From: Paracoccaceae bacterium
Lineage (GTDB): Bacteria; Pseudomonadota; Alphaproteobacteria; Rhodobacterales; Rhodobacteraceae
Assembly (NCBI GenBank): GCA_003500165.1
Contig: DNSZ01000144.1
Location: 19,204-25,128 of the forward strand
Length of the DNA: 5,925 nt
Direction: 5' to 3'
Each line of letters opens with the position of its first letter. Positions within the stretch are counted from its first letter, which is position 1. Made by a program: the position numbers and the translations under genes. This document shows, piece by piece, positions 1-5,925 of this stretch. The notes beneath the pieces are model-generated. The model saw only the letters and a program-made list of their open reading frames with translations, did no database searches and was not told where the DNA came from.

Positions 1-510
1 GTTGCCGCCGACCCGGGCGCGCAGGATGTCGGCCACCTGCCCGGCAAAGGCGCGCGCCGCCTCGGTCGTCCGGTCGCCGACCGAGAAATAGAACATCGAC
101 GCGCCCGAGCGGATCTCGGCCACCAGCGGGTTGTGATCGGCCAGGAACGGGGCGTTGCGGTACTCCCACAGCACCATGTGCCCGTCGGCGCACAGCAGAC
201 AGGCGCGGAACGGGTTGTGCGCGTTCCACAGCTGCATGTTGGTGGTGTCGGTGGCATAGCGAATGTTGAGCGGGTCGAACATCAAAAGCCCGGCATAGCC
301 GCGATCGACGATATGGCGGGTCAGCCGTTCCCAGCGATAGCGCCGCATGGCGGTCAGATCCGGCAGGTCGAGGCCCGCCGCCGCCCATTCGTCGAAGGCC
401 AGTTGCGTCGGCCCGATCTCCACCCGGTCCTGATCGTTCGGTGTGCCGTCGCCCAGCCGGTCGCCGCGGTTGGGGTCGATCTTGCGCCGGTCGCGCGAAT
501 ATGTGGTCAT
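1..510 (-). CDS. dddP: DMSP lyase DddP, N-terminal part (runs off the left edge)
   Basis: DddP is a metal-dependent enzyme of the M24 (creatinase/aminopeptidase P-like) fold that cleaves dimethylsulfoniopropionate to acrylate, dimethyl sulfide and a proton in the cytoplasm. I translated 170 codons by hand from the ATG at 510; no stop occurs before the window edge, and the family is normally about 440-450 residues, so roughly the N-terminal 40 percent is here. Recognition rests on stretches I know from roseobacter DddP proteins: RKIDPNRG (8-16, approximate), TPNDQDRVEIGPTQLAF (23-39), EWAAAGLDLPDL (41-52), LMFDPLNIRYATDTTNMQLW (76-95) and NAHNPFRA (96-103). The metal ligands and catalytic Asp lie in the C-terminal half, outside the window, so activity cannot be judged. 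A ribosome site AAGGGGA lies about 8 nt upstream (519-524). The gene is divergent from the DUF3445 gene. The alternative is a non-lyase M24 hydrolase, which the match makes unlikely. Confidence 0.88.
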   Translation of the reverse strand, partial: MTTYSRDRRKIDPNRGDRLGDGTPNDQDRVEIGPTQLAFDEWAAAGLDLPDLTAMRRYRWERLTRHIVDRGYAGLLMFDPLNIRYATDTTNMQLWNAHNPFRACLLCADGHMVLWEYRNAPFLADHNPLVAEIRSGASMFYFSVGDRTTEAARAFAGQVADILRARVGGN

Positions 511-537
511 GCGGTCGTCCCCTTGCCGGGCCCAGCT

Positions 538-552
538 TTCCGCGATTCGGAA
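538..552. promoter_or_regulatory. Inverted repeat TTCCG-N5-CGGAA, possible operator
   Basis: Perfect 5-bp arms around a 5-bp centre, placed about 28 bp upstream of the dddP start codon, a usual place for a repressor site overlapping a promoter. No bound regulator gene is visible in the window. Confidence 0.3.
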
Positions 553-557
553 GTGCC

Positions 558-578
558 GCCTGCCCGGTTGCGGCAGGC
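558..578. promoter_or_regulatory. Inverted repeat GCCTGCC-N7-GGCAGGC, possible operator
   Basis: Perfect 7-bp arms with a 7-nt centre, 21 bp upstream of the DUF3445 start codon. There is no following T-run, so a terminator is unlikely; it is either a protein-binding dyad or a chance GC-rich hairpin. Confidence 0.3.
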
Positions 579-599
579 CCTGTCGGTTTTGGAGCGTCG

Positions 600-1334
600 A
601 TGGCCCCGATCCTGCAAATCGCGATCCCCACGGCACAGCGCGCCCAGGCGGCGCGGCGGCTGCCGGGCATGGCGCCGCTCGACCCGGCGGACTGGCTGGT
701 CGTCGACGATGCCTATGCCGCCCAGATGGCCGAGCGCGCGCGGCTGATCGCAGACCGGCCGGACGCGGTGCATGCGCTGTTGCCGCAGGCCCGCCCGGCG
801 GCGGAGGAGCTTCTGGCGGCGGTGCTGGACCATCTCGCGGCGCGGCCGGATTTCGCGGTGGCCGCGGCGGCCGTCACCCGCCCCGATGGGGTGACCGTCG
901 CGCTTGACCGGGACGCCCCGCTGATGACGCTCGGCCGGCTGACGGCCGAGGATTTCTGCCTGATCGAGGCCCAGGACGGCGCGCATGCGCTGACCGGCGC
1001 CATCCTGTGCTTTCCGGCCGGCTGGACCCTGGCCGAGAAGATCGGTCGCCCGCTGGGGCGCATCCACGCGCCGGTCGAGGCCTATGACGACGATATCGGC
1101 AAACGGGTCGACCGGCTGTTCGACGGGCTGAAGCCCGGGCGCCCGATCTGGCGCGCCAACGCCCATCCCTATGACGATCCGACCTTGTTCGCGCCCCGCA
1201 CAGAGGCACGGCGCGACAAGTATGGCGGCCCGGCATCGCCCTATCTGCGGTCCGAACGGCAATGCCTGCTGCGCCTGCCGGCAACGCGGGCCGTCGTGTT
1301 CTCGATCCACACCGCCATGGCGCGCCGCGGCTGA
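600..1334 (+). CDS. DUF3445 / haem-dependent oxidative N-demethylase family protein
   Basis: This 244-residue protein resembles the DUF3445 family (haem-dependent oxidative N-demethylase, HODM), which includes DmmA, the haem subunit of dimethylamine monooxygenase. Family members use haem and O2 to remove a methyl group from an amine as formaldehyde. Family-like parts are LCFPAGWTLAEKIGRPLGRI (136-155), HAPVEAYDDDIGKRVDRLF (156-174), the GRPIWRAN segment (180-187), and a C-terminal block SERQCLLRLPATRAVVFSIH (218-237). His156 in the HAPV motif is a candidate haem-pocket residue (inference). No signal peptide or membrane segment is seen, so it is cytoplasmic. The start at 600 is chosen because GGAG lies 5 nt upstream and similarity begins after it; an upstream in-frame ATG at 441 would overlap dddP. 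The reductase and ferredoxin-like partners (DmmB/DmmC type) are not in this window. Substrate is unknown; next to dddP and a BCCT carrier, a methylated osmolyte or its breakdown product is plausible. Confidence 0.8.
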   Translation: MAPILQIAIPTAQRAQAARRLPGMAPLDPADWLVVDDAYAAQMAERARLIADRPDAVHALLPQARPAAEELLAAVLDHLAARPDFAVAAAAVTRPDGVTVALDRDAPLMTLGRLTAEDFCLIEAQDGAHALTGAILCFPAGWTLAEKIGRPLGRIHAPVEAYDDDIGKRVDRLFDGLKPGRPIWRANAHPYDDPTLFAPRTEARRDKYGGPASPYLRSERQCLLRLPATRAVVFSIHTAMARRG

Positions 1335-1389
1335 GGTCAGGGCGCGTCAGTGCGGCCAAACCGCCTCCCGCCCCGCCTGCCGGCGCCGC
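1335..1389. other. Short convergent gap between DUF3445 and BCCT genes
   Basis: The two genes end tail to tail 55 bp apart. The gap is GC-rich with only a 4-bp stem (GCGG-N5-CCGC, about 1352-1364) and no T-run on either strand, so I see no intrinsic terminator; termination may be Rho-dependent or transcripts may overlap. Confidence 0.5.
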
Positions 1390-3048
1390 TCAGCGCGGTT
1401 CGCTCATCAACCCGCGCAGGATCGCATAGCACAAGAGCAGCAGGACGACGGTGAAGGGCAGCCCGGTCGAGATCACCATGGCCTGCAGCGCGCCAAGCCC
1501 CCCGCCGATCAGGAGCGCGATGGCAACAAGCCCCTCGAAGGTGCACCAGAACACCCGCTGCGGGACCGGCGCGTCGATCTTGCCGCCGGCCGTGATCGTG
1601 TCGATCACCAGCGAGCCCGAATCGGACGATGTGACGAAGAACACGATCACCAGGATGATCCCCAGGGTCGAGGTGATCGCCGACATCGGCAGGCCTTCGA
1701 GCATCGCGAACAGCGACAGTTCGGGCGCGTAGCTGTCGATCACATTGGCCTTTACCGCCGAGGTGTCGGGGTTGGCGATCATGTCGTTGATCGCCGCGCC
1801 GCCAAAGGTCGCCATCCACAACAGGCACACCAGGCTGGGAACGATCAGCACGCAGATGACGAATTCGCGCACCGTCCGGCCGCGGCTGACGCGGGCGATG
1901 AACATCCCCACGAAGGGCGACCAGGAAATCCACCACGCCCAGTAGAACGCCGTCCATCCCTGCATGTAGCCGGTATCCTCGCGCCCGAACGGGTTCGACA
2001 GCGGCACCACTTCACGCGCATAGGTGACAAGCCCGGCGCCGAATTCGGTCAGGATGCCCACCGCCCCGGCAGCGAACAGAACGAACAGCAACAGAAGCAG
2101 GGCAAGCCCCATATTGATCTCGGACAGCACCTTGACGCCGCCGTCGAGGCCCCGCAGGACCGAGATCAGCGCCACCGCCGTGATCGCCACGATCAGGATC
2201 ACCTGAACGGTGGTGTTGATCGGCACGCCATAGACATAGCCCATCCCGGCATTGGCCTGCTGGGCGCCGAAGCCAAGCGAGGTAGCCAGCCCGAACAGGG
2301 TGGCAAACACCGCCAGCGTGTCGATGACATGGCCCCACCAGCCCCAGACCCGGTCGCCCAGGAGCGGATAGAAGGCCGAGCGGATCGTCAGCGGCAACCC
2401 CTTGTTGTAGGTGAACAAGGCGAGCGCCAGCGCGACCACGGCATAGATCGCCCAGGGATGCAGCGCCCAGTGATAGGAGGTGGCGGCCAACGCCATTTGC
2501 CGCGCCTCGGCCACATTGGCGGCGATCAGGTTGCCGTCCGCATCGAACGGCCGGACCGTGCCGAGCGGCGCGTCGCCCCAGGGCGTGCCGAAGTAATAGG
2601 CCGGTTCCAGAACGCCAAAGAACATCAGCCCGATGCCCATGCCGGCGGCGAACAGCATCGCGAACCAGCCGAGATAACTGTAATCGGGCGTCGCGTCCTG
2701 GCCGCCCAGGCGCACCGCCCCCCAGGGCGAGACGATCAGGAACAGGCAGAACAGCACGAAGGCATTCGCCGACAACAGGAAGAACCAGTCGAAGGTCGAG
2801 GTCAGCGCGGGCCGCAGCCAGCCAAAGAACTCGGCCGCCTGGTTGGGCGCGCTGAGCGCATAGGCGACGAAGGCGACGATCGACAGCCCCGAGATCACGA
2901 AGACCGGATTGTGGATGTCGAAACCGAACGGGCCCACCTCGCCCTCGATATTGTCCTGACCGATGGCGTAATCGGTCTCGATGATTTCGGTATCGCCTTC
3001 GGGGGCCGGGATGCCCTCGAACCCTTCCTGCGCCGTGTCGTCGGTCAT
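1390..3048 (-). CDS. BCCT family betaine/DMSP-type transporter
   Basis: This 552-residue inner-membrane protein is a betaine/choline/carnitine transporter (BCCT; BetP, OpuD, DddT type) that imports quaternary-ammonium or dimethylsulfonium osmolytes. About twelve membrane segments are visible (roughly 46-66, 88-108, 127-148, 192-213, 240-262, 278-298, 313-333, 366-386, 396-416, 447-471, 503-521, 524-545). The substrate cage is intact: HWALHPWAIY gives Trp194, Trp199 and Tyr202, and FYWAWWISWSPFVG (368-381) gives Trp372, Trp373 and Trp376. GMGIG at 136-140 has Gly where choline carriers tend to have Asp (BetP Gly153), favouring a betaine or DMSP-like substrate. TSSDSGS (473-479) fits the BetP sodium-site region, suggesting Na+ coupling. 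The N-terminal tail of about 45 residues is acidic; the C-terminal tail is only about 8 residues, so the long osmosensing tail of BetP/BetT is absent. The start has AGGAGG 7 nt upstream (3056-3061). It follows usp by 45 bp on the same strand. The exact substrate cannot be read from sequence; nearness to dddP suggests DMSP. Confidence 0.93.
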   Translation of the reverse strand: MTDDTAQEGFEGIPAPEGDTEIIETDYAIGQDNIEGEVGPFGFDIHNPVFVISGLSIVAFVAYALSAPNQAAEFFGWLRPALTSTFDWFFLLSANAFVLFCLFLIVSPWGAVRLGGQDATPDYSYLGWFAMLFAAGMGIGLMFFGVLEPAYYFGTPWGDAPLGTVRPFDADGNLIAANVAEARQMALAATSYHWALHPWAIYAVVALALALFTYNKGLPLTIRSAFYPLLGDRVWGWWGHVIDTLAVFATLFGLATSLGFGAQQANAGMGYVYGVPINTTVQVILIVAITAVALISVLRGLDGGVKVLSEINMGLALLLLLFVLFAAGAVGILTEFGAGLVTYAREVVPLSNPFGREDTGYMQGWTAFYWAWWISWSPFVGMFIARVSRGRTVREFVICVLIVPSLVCLLWMATFGGAAINDMIANPDTSAVKANVIDSYAPELSLFAMLEGLPMSAITSTLGIILVIVFFVTSSDSGSLVIDTITAGGKIDAPVPQRVFWCTFEGLVAIALLIGGGLGALQAMVISTGLPFTVVLLLLCYAILRGLMSEPR

Positions 3049-3055
3049 CTCACGT

Positions 3056-3061
3056 CCTCCT
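3056..3061 (-). promoter_or_regulatory. Strong ribosome binding site of the BCCT gene
   Basis: A full AGGAGG (minus strand), 7 nt before the ATG at 3048. It fixes the start and suggests efficient translation independent of the upstream usp. Confidence 0.8.
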
Positions 3062-3083
3062 GTTGTCGGTTGCGGCGCCGGCG

Positions 3084-3106
3084 GGTCCGGCTATCAGGGC
3101 CGGACC
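3084..3106 (-). repeat. Hairpin over the usp stop codon, in the usp-BCCT junction
   Basis: Perfect 8-bp arms GGTCCGGC (3084-3091) and GCCGGACC (3099-3106) enclose a 7-nt loop that contains the usp TGA. No T-run follows on the minus strand, so it is not a classical terminator. It could stabilise or process the usp-BCCT message or partly separate expression of the two genes; it may also be partly a result of coding constraint at the C-terminus of usp. Confidence 0.4.
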
Positions 3107-3510
3107 AGAAACACCGAGATATCGGCACGCGACGCGATCACGCCGCCATTCGACGGCCAGATGCGATCGACCACCTTCGGGATATGCGTCGCCATCACCA
3201 CCAGATCGGCACCGGTGTCGTGCAGATGCGCGAGCAGGGTGTGATCCAGATCGATGGCGGGGTCATGGCTGAACAGCGCCAGCGCCTCGACCGCGATGCC
3301 GTGTTTCTGCCCCTGGTCGTGGGCAAAGGCATCGAGCCGGGCGCGGAATTCGTCCGGGTTGTGTGCGATTTCCGTCGGCGCCTCGGCCGACACGGCGGCA
3401 AACACCACGGACGCGCCATAATGCCGCGCCAGATCCGCCGCGACATCGATCGCCGGGCCAAGCCGTGCGGCATGGGTCAGGTCCACCGGGCAGAAGATCT
3501 TCCTGAACAT
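3094..3510 (-). CDS. Universal stress protein (UspA family), BCCT-linked
   Basis: This 138-residue cytoplasmic protein has the Usp fold pattern: an N-terminal strand with the conserved Asp (MFRKIFCPVD, 1-10), a helix rich in Ala (19-29), a strand ASVVFAAV (33-40), and the C-terminal DLVVMATH and ISVFLVR strands (102-109, 131-137). Length is normal for a single-domain Usp. The usual nucleotide motif G-x2-G-x9-G-S/T is altered: Ala107, Ile110, Ser120 and Asn121 stand at those places, within an IPKVVDRIWPSNGG segment. Usp proteins encoded with osmolyte carriers exist; TeaD, which acts on the ectoine TRAP transporter TeaABC of Halomonas, is the model, so this one may modulate the BCCT carrier encoded 45 bp downstream (inference). 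The start at 3510 is preferred over 3525 because a purine-rich GGGGGAGGG lies just 4 nt upstream of it, whereas 3525 has no ribosome site and its first codons would themselves be that site. Confidence 0.87.
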   Translation of the reverse strand: MFRKIFCPVDLTHAARLGPAIDVAADLARHYGASVVFAAVSAEAPTEIAHNPDEFRARLDAFAHDQGQKHGIAVEALALFSHDPAIDLDHTLLAHLHDTGADLVVMATHIPKVVDRIWPSNGGVIASRADISVFLVRP

Positions 3511-3514
3511 CGCG

Positions 3515-3523
3515 CCCTCCCCC
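3515..3523 (-). promoter_or_regulatory. Ribosome binding site that decides the usp start
   Basis: GGGGGAGGG on the minus strand, 4 nt before the ATG at 3510. It lies inside the alternative longer reading frame from 3525, arguing for the shorter protein. Confidence 0.7.
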
Positions 3524-3673
3524 ATGGGCAGCGATCGGTTTGCTTGCGCCGCCCGTGCCCCAGCCTAGCAACGCAAAGCCGCGTGTGTGAACCCCGCAAT
3601 TGGGGCCTTGTGCCGTGGCGCGTATCGGCGCCGTCGCATAGCGCGGTCATCGATGATGCCCGTACGCCGCCCC

Positions 3674-3708
3674 CCGGCCCTGGCATGACGGGGCCGGCCT
3701 GTTTTTTT
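3674..3708 (+). terminator. Orphan rightward intrinsic terminator or attenuator
   Basis: A GC-only 7-bp stem, CCGGCCC (3674-3680) with GGGCCGG (3691-3697), encloses a 10-nt loop and is followed within 4 nt by seven consecutive T (3702-3708). This is the shape of a Rho-independent terminator for rightward transcription. No rightward gene lies just upstream: the nearest one, DUF3445, ends about 2.3 kb away with an antisense transporter between. It therefore either ends a small RNA, attenuates a long moxR leader, or stops antisense transcription. On the minus strand the A-run precedes the hairpin, so it would not terminate usp or its promoter region. Confidence 0.7.
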
Positions 3709-3711
3709 CCG

Positions 3712-3731
3712 CCGGCTGCCTTGCAAGCCGG
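3712..3731 (+). repeat. Hairpin downstream of the T-tail, in the moxR leader
   Basis: CCGGCT (3712-3717) and AGCCGG (3726-3731) form a 6-bp stem with an 8-nt loop; the palindrome CTTGCAAG (3720-3727) sits within it. Its GCCGGC left arm could also pair with the GCCGGC of the preceding terminator right arm, which would allow competing folds. It may equally be a protein-binding dyad at the moxR promoter. Confidence 0.3.
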
Positions 3732-3749
3732 ATGCGCGCTTGCCAAAGT
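3721..3749 (+). promoter_or_regulatory. Weak candidate promoter for the moxR operon
   Basis: TTGCAA (3721-3726), a 17-nt spacer and CAAAGT (3744-3749) give a poor sigma-70-like match with correct spacing. Transcription would begin downstream of the terminator-like hairpin, near 3756, leaving a short leader. The -10 match is weak, so this is only a suggestion. Confidence 0.2.
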
Positions 3750-3792
3750 GAGCGCAGGACGACCTGGCGCCCGATCGCTTGCGGAGTGGAAG

Positions 3793-4835
<1,043 letters not shown>

Positions 4836-4836
<1 letters not shown>

Positions 4837-5813
4837 TGGGCGACCGGGCCGCACGCAGCCGGACGGGAACCCTGCCGGCCCGGCCGGCGGCGGGCGCCGA
4901 CCCGCGCATCCATGCCACCCTGCCCCATCTGCTGGCGCTGGAAGGCCAGGCGCGCGCGCTCAGCTTTCTGCCGCGCCAGCCGGCGCGTTCGGTGCTGAAC
5001 GGGCGCCATGCCTCCAGGCTGCGCGGCAGGGGCCTCAATTTCGAAGAGCTTCGCGGCTATCTGCCCGGCGACGATGTGCGCGCCATCGACTGGAAGGTGA
5101 CGGCGCGCACCGGCACCCCGCATATCCGCGTGATGACCGAAGAGCGCGACCGCCCTGCCCTGATCGTGGTCGATCAGCGGATGTCGATGTTCTTCGGCTC
5201 GCGGCACGCGATGAAGTCGGTGACGGCCGCCGAGGCCGCAGCACTTGCCGCCTTCCGCATCCTCGATCAGGGCGACCGGGTCGGCGGCATCGTCTTCGGC
5301 GATACCGGGATCGCCGAGATACGTCCGCAGCGCTCCCGCGCCGCGCTGCGCCGGTTCCTGACCGCGCTGGCCGATGCCAACGGGCGCTTGCGCGCCGACG
5401 CGCCGGCCATCGACCCGCTGGCGCTGTCGCGGGTGCTGCGCGCGGTGCGGCGGATCGCCGCCAAGGATCACCTGATCGTCGTGCTGTCGGATTTCGACGG
5501 CATCGACGACGCCGCCGAAACGCTGGTCTCGGGGCTGGCGCGGCACAACGACCTGGTGCTGGTCGCGGTCACCGACCCGCTGGCGCGCGAGGTGCCCGAG
5601 GGGCTGCACCTTGTCGTGTCGGACGGTGCCCTGCAGGCGCAGATCGACACCGGCCGGGGGGAGACCCATCGCGCGCTGAACGATCTGGCCCGCGGGCGGC
5701 TGGCCCGGGTGCTCGACTGGCAGCGGCGGTTCGGCATCCCGGTGCTGCCGCTGTCGGCGGGGGCGGAAACGCTGCCGCAGATGCGCCGGCTGATGGGGCT
5801 TGGCCCGCGATGA
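4836..5813 (+). CDS. DUF58 protein (vWA-like fold), MoxR partner
   Basis: This 325-residue protein belongs to the DUF58 family, soluble proteins with a von Willebrand A-like fold that are almost always encoded beside moxR and are thought to be its partners. The family signature is clear: GRGLNFEELRGYLPGDD (64-80), VRAIDWKVTARTGTPHIRV (81-99), EERDRP (102-107), then the vWA-like core VVDQRMSMFFGS (111-122) and MKSVTAAEAAALAAFRILDQ (126-145, Ala-rich helix), GDRVGGIVFGD (146-156) and VVLSDFDGIDD (215-225). The metal-ion site that reads DxSxS in classic vWA domains here reads Asp113-Gln-Arg-Met-Ser117, so one Ser is replaced by Arg. No membrane segment is seen. The ATG overlaps the moxR stop codon by one base, with only a weak ribosome site, implying translational coupling. 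The first 25 residues or so are Arg/Ala/Pro-rich and poorly conserved in type, so the exact start is less sure than the rest. Confidence 0.9.
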
Positions 5814-5925
5814 ACGGCACGGACGCGCCGGTCACCCTGGTCGACCTGATCAACCGGCTGGTCGAGCCGCCGATGCCCGAACCGATCTCGCTCGTGCCGC
5901 AGACCGCCGGCTGGTATGTGCTGGG
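5810..5925 (+). CDS. DUF4381 protein, N-terminal fragment (runs off the right edge)
   Basis: Thirty-eight complete codons are present, beginning at an ATG that overlaps the DUF58 stop (ATGA). The visible protein reads VTLVDLINRLVEPPMPEPIS (8-27) followed by LVPQTAGWYVLG (28-39). The Leu-x-Asp-Leu-x-x-Leu start followed by PxPEPIS and a Pro-x-x-x-Gly-Trp run just ahead of a presumed membrane helix is what I expect of DUF4381 proteins, small single-pass membrane proteins that follow DUF58 in moxR operons. The diagnostic helix and cytoplasmic tail lie outside the window, so the call depends on this short start plus gene order. A four-base stop/start overlap argues for coupled translation. Confidence 0.75.
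   Translation, partial: MNGTDAPVTLVDLINRLVEPPMPEPISLVPQTAGWYVL

Larger units (their letters stand above)
511..599. promoter_or_regulatory. Divergent dddP / DUF3445 control region with two dyads
   Basis: This 89-bp gap must hold the promoters of both divergent genes unless they start inside the neighbouring gene. It contains two perfect inverted repeats: TTCCG-N5-CGGAA at 538-552 and GCCTGCC-N7-GGCAGGC at 558-578. Both have a spacing suited to a dimeric repressor or activator, and neither has a T-run. I see no convincing -35/-10 pair. Ribosome sites sit at both ends: AAGGGGA for dddP (519-524, minus strand) and GGAG for the rightward gene (591-594, 5 nt from its ATG). Operator function is inferred from symmetry and position only. 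Confidence 0.4.
3526..3792. other. Divergent intergenic region, usp / moxR
   Basis: No protein-coding gene is supported here. From left to right I see small GC-rich dyads (CCCC-N6-GGGG at 3592-3605; GGCGC-N6-GCGCC at 3617-3632), a rightward terminator-like hairpin with a T-tail (3674-3708), a second hairpin CCGGCT/AGCCGG (3712-3731) around the palindrome CTTGCAAG, then the moxR ribosome site. The usp-BCCT promoter should lie in the left part, on the minus strand, but no clear -35/-10 pair stands out. Two tiny rightward frames (3524-3568, 14 residues; 3653-3688, 11 residues) lack ribosome sites. Confidence 0.6.

Noticed and set aside
441..599. N-terminal extension of the DUF3445 protein from an ATG at 441
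   Set aside because: It would overlap the dddP start, has no family similarity, and the ATG at 600 has a good ribosome site.
1335..1389. Bidirectional terminator between the convergent DUF3445 and BCCT genes
   Set aside because: Only a 4-bp stem and no T-run on either strand.
3511..3525. Longer usp start at 3525
   Set aside because: No ribosome site precedes it, and its first codons are the purine-rich ribosome site of the start at 3510.
3524..3568. Fourteen-codon rightward frame opposite the usp ribosome site
   Set aside because: Preceded by a pyrimidine-rich stretch rather than a ribosome site; likely chance.
3653..3688. Tiny rightward frame ending in the loop of the terminator hairpin, as a possible attenuator leader peptide
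   Set aside because: Eleven codons, no ribosome site, no run of a regulatory amino acid; the position is suggestive but not enough to annotate.
1171..3792. Very long rightward open frame continuing upstream of moxR, antisense to the BCCT and usp genes
   Set aside because: Its translation is rich in Arg, His, Gln, Asp and Gly without any recognisable domain, as expected for the reverse frame of GC-rich genes. The opposite strand carries a clear BCCT transporter and Usp, and the MoxR similarity begins only after 3793.

Overview
The window is GC-rich DNA with dense coding, short intergenic gaps and a third-codon-position bias to G/C. Gene content and protein sequence point to an alphaproteobacterium, most likely of the Rhodobacteraceae / marine Roseobacter group. 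This rests on a recognisable DddP (DMSP lyase) N-terminus, a BCCT osmolyte carrier, a DUF3445 haem N-demethylase homologue and a MoxR-DUF58-DUF4381 cluster. The taxonomic call is inference; no rRNA or other marker gene is present.

Left half (1-3510): a methylated-osmolyte locus. dddP runs leftward off the window edge (N-terminal 170 codons present). It is divergent from a rightward DUF3445 haem-dependent oxidative N-demethylase homologue (600-1334), and the 89-bp gap between them holds two separate dyad symmetries. A leftward pair, usp then BCCT transporter (3510 to 1390), converges on the DUF3445 gene. The BCCT protein keeps the aromatic cage that binds quaternary-ammonium or dimethylsulfonium groups, so a reasonable reading is: the carrier imports DMSP and/or betaines, DddP cleaves DMSP to acrylate and dimethyl sulfide, and the haem protein demethylates an N-methylated compound. 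Only the DddP and BCCT family roles are well grounded; the joint pathway is inferred from adjacency.

Middle (3511-3792): a divergent intergenic region of about 280 bp between usp and moxR. Its main element is an intrinsic-terminator-like hairpin with a 7-T tail pointing rightward (3674-3708), although no gene lies immediately upstream on that strand. It may end a small RNA or attenuate the moxR leader.

Right half (3793-5925): a rightward, translationally coupled operon of a MoxR AAA+ ATPase, a DUF58 protein with a vWA-like fold, and the start of a DUF4381 protein that runs off the window. Stop and start codons overlap at both junctions. In other bacteria this order usually continues with vWA-domain (BatA/BatB-type) membrane proteins and forms a chaperone-like or envelope-stress module.
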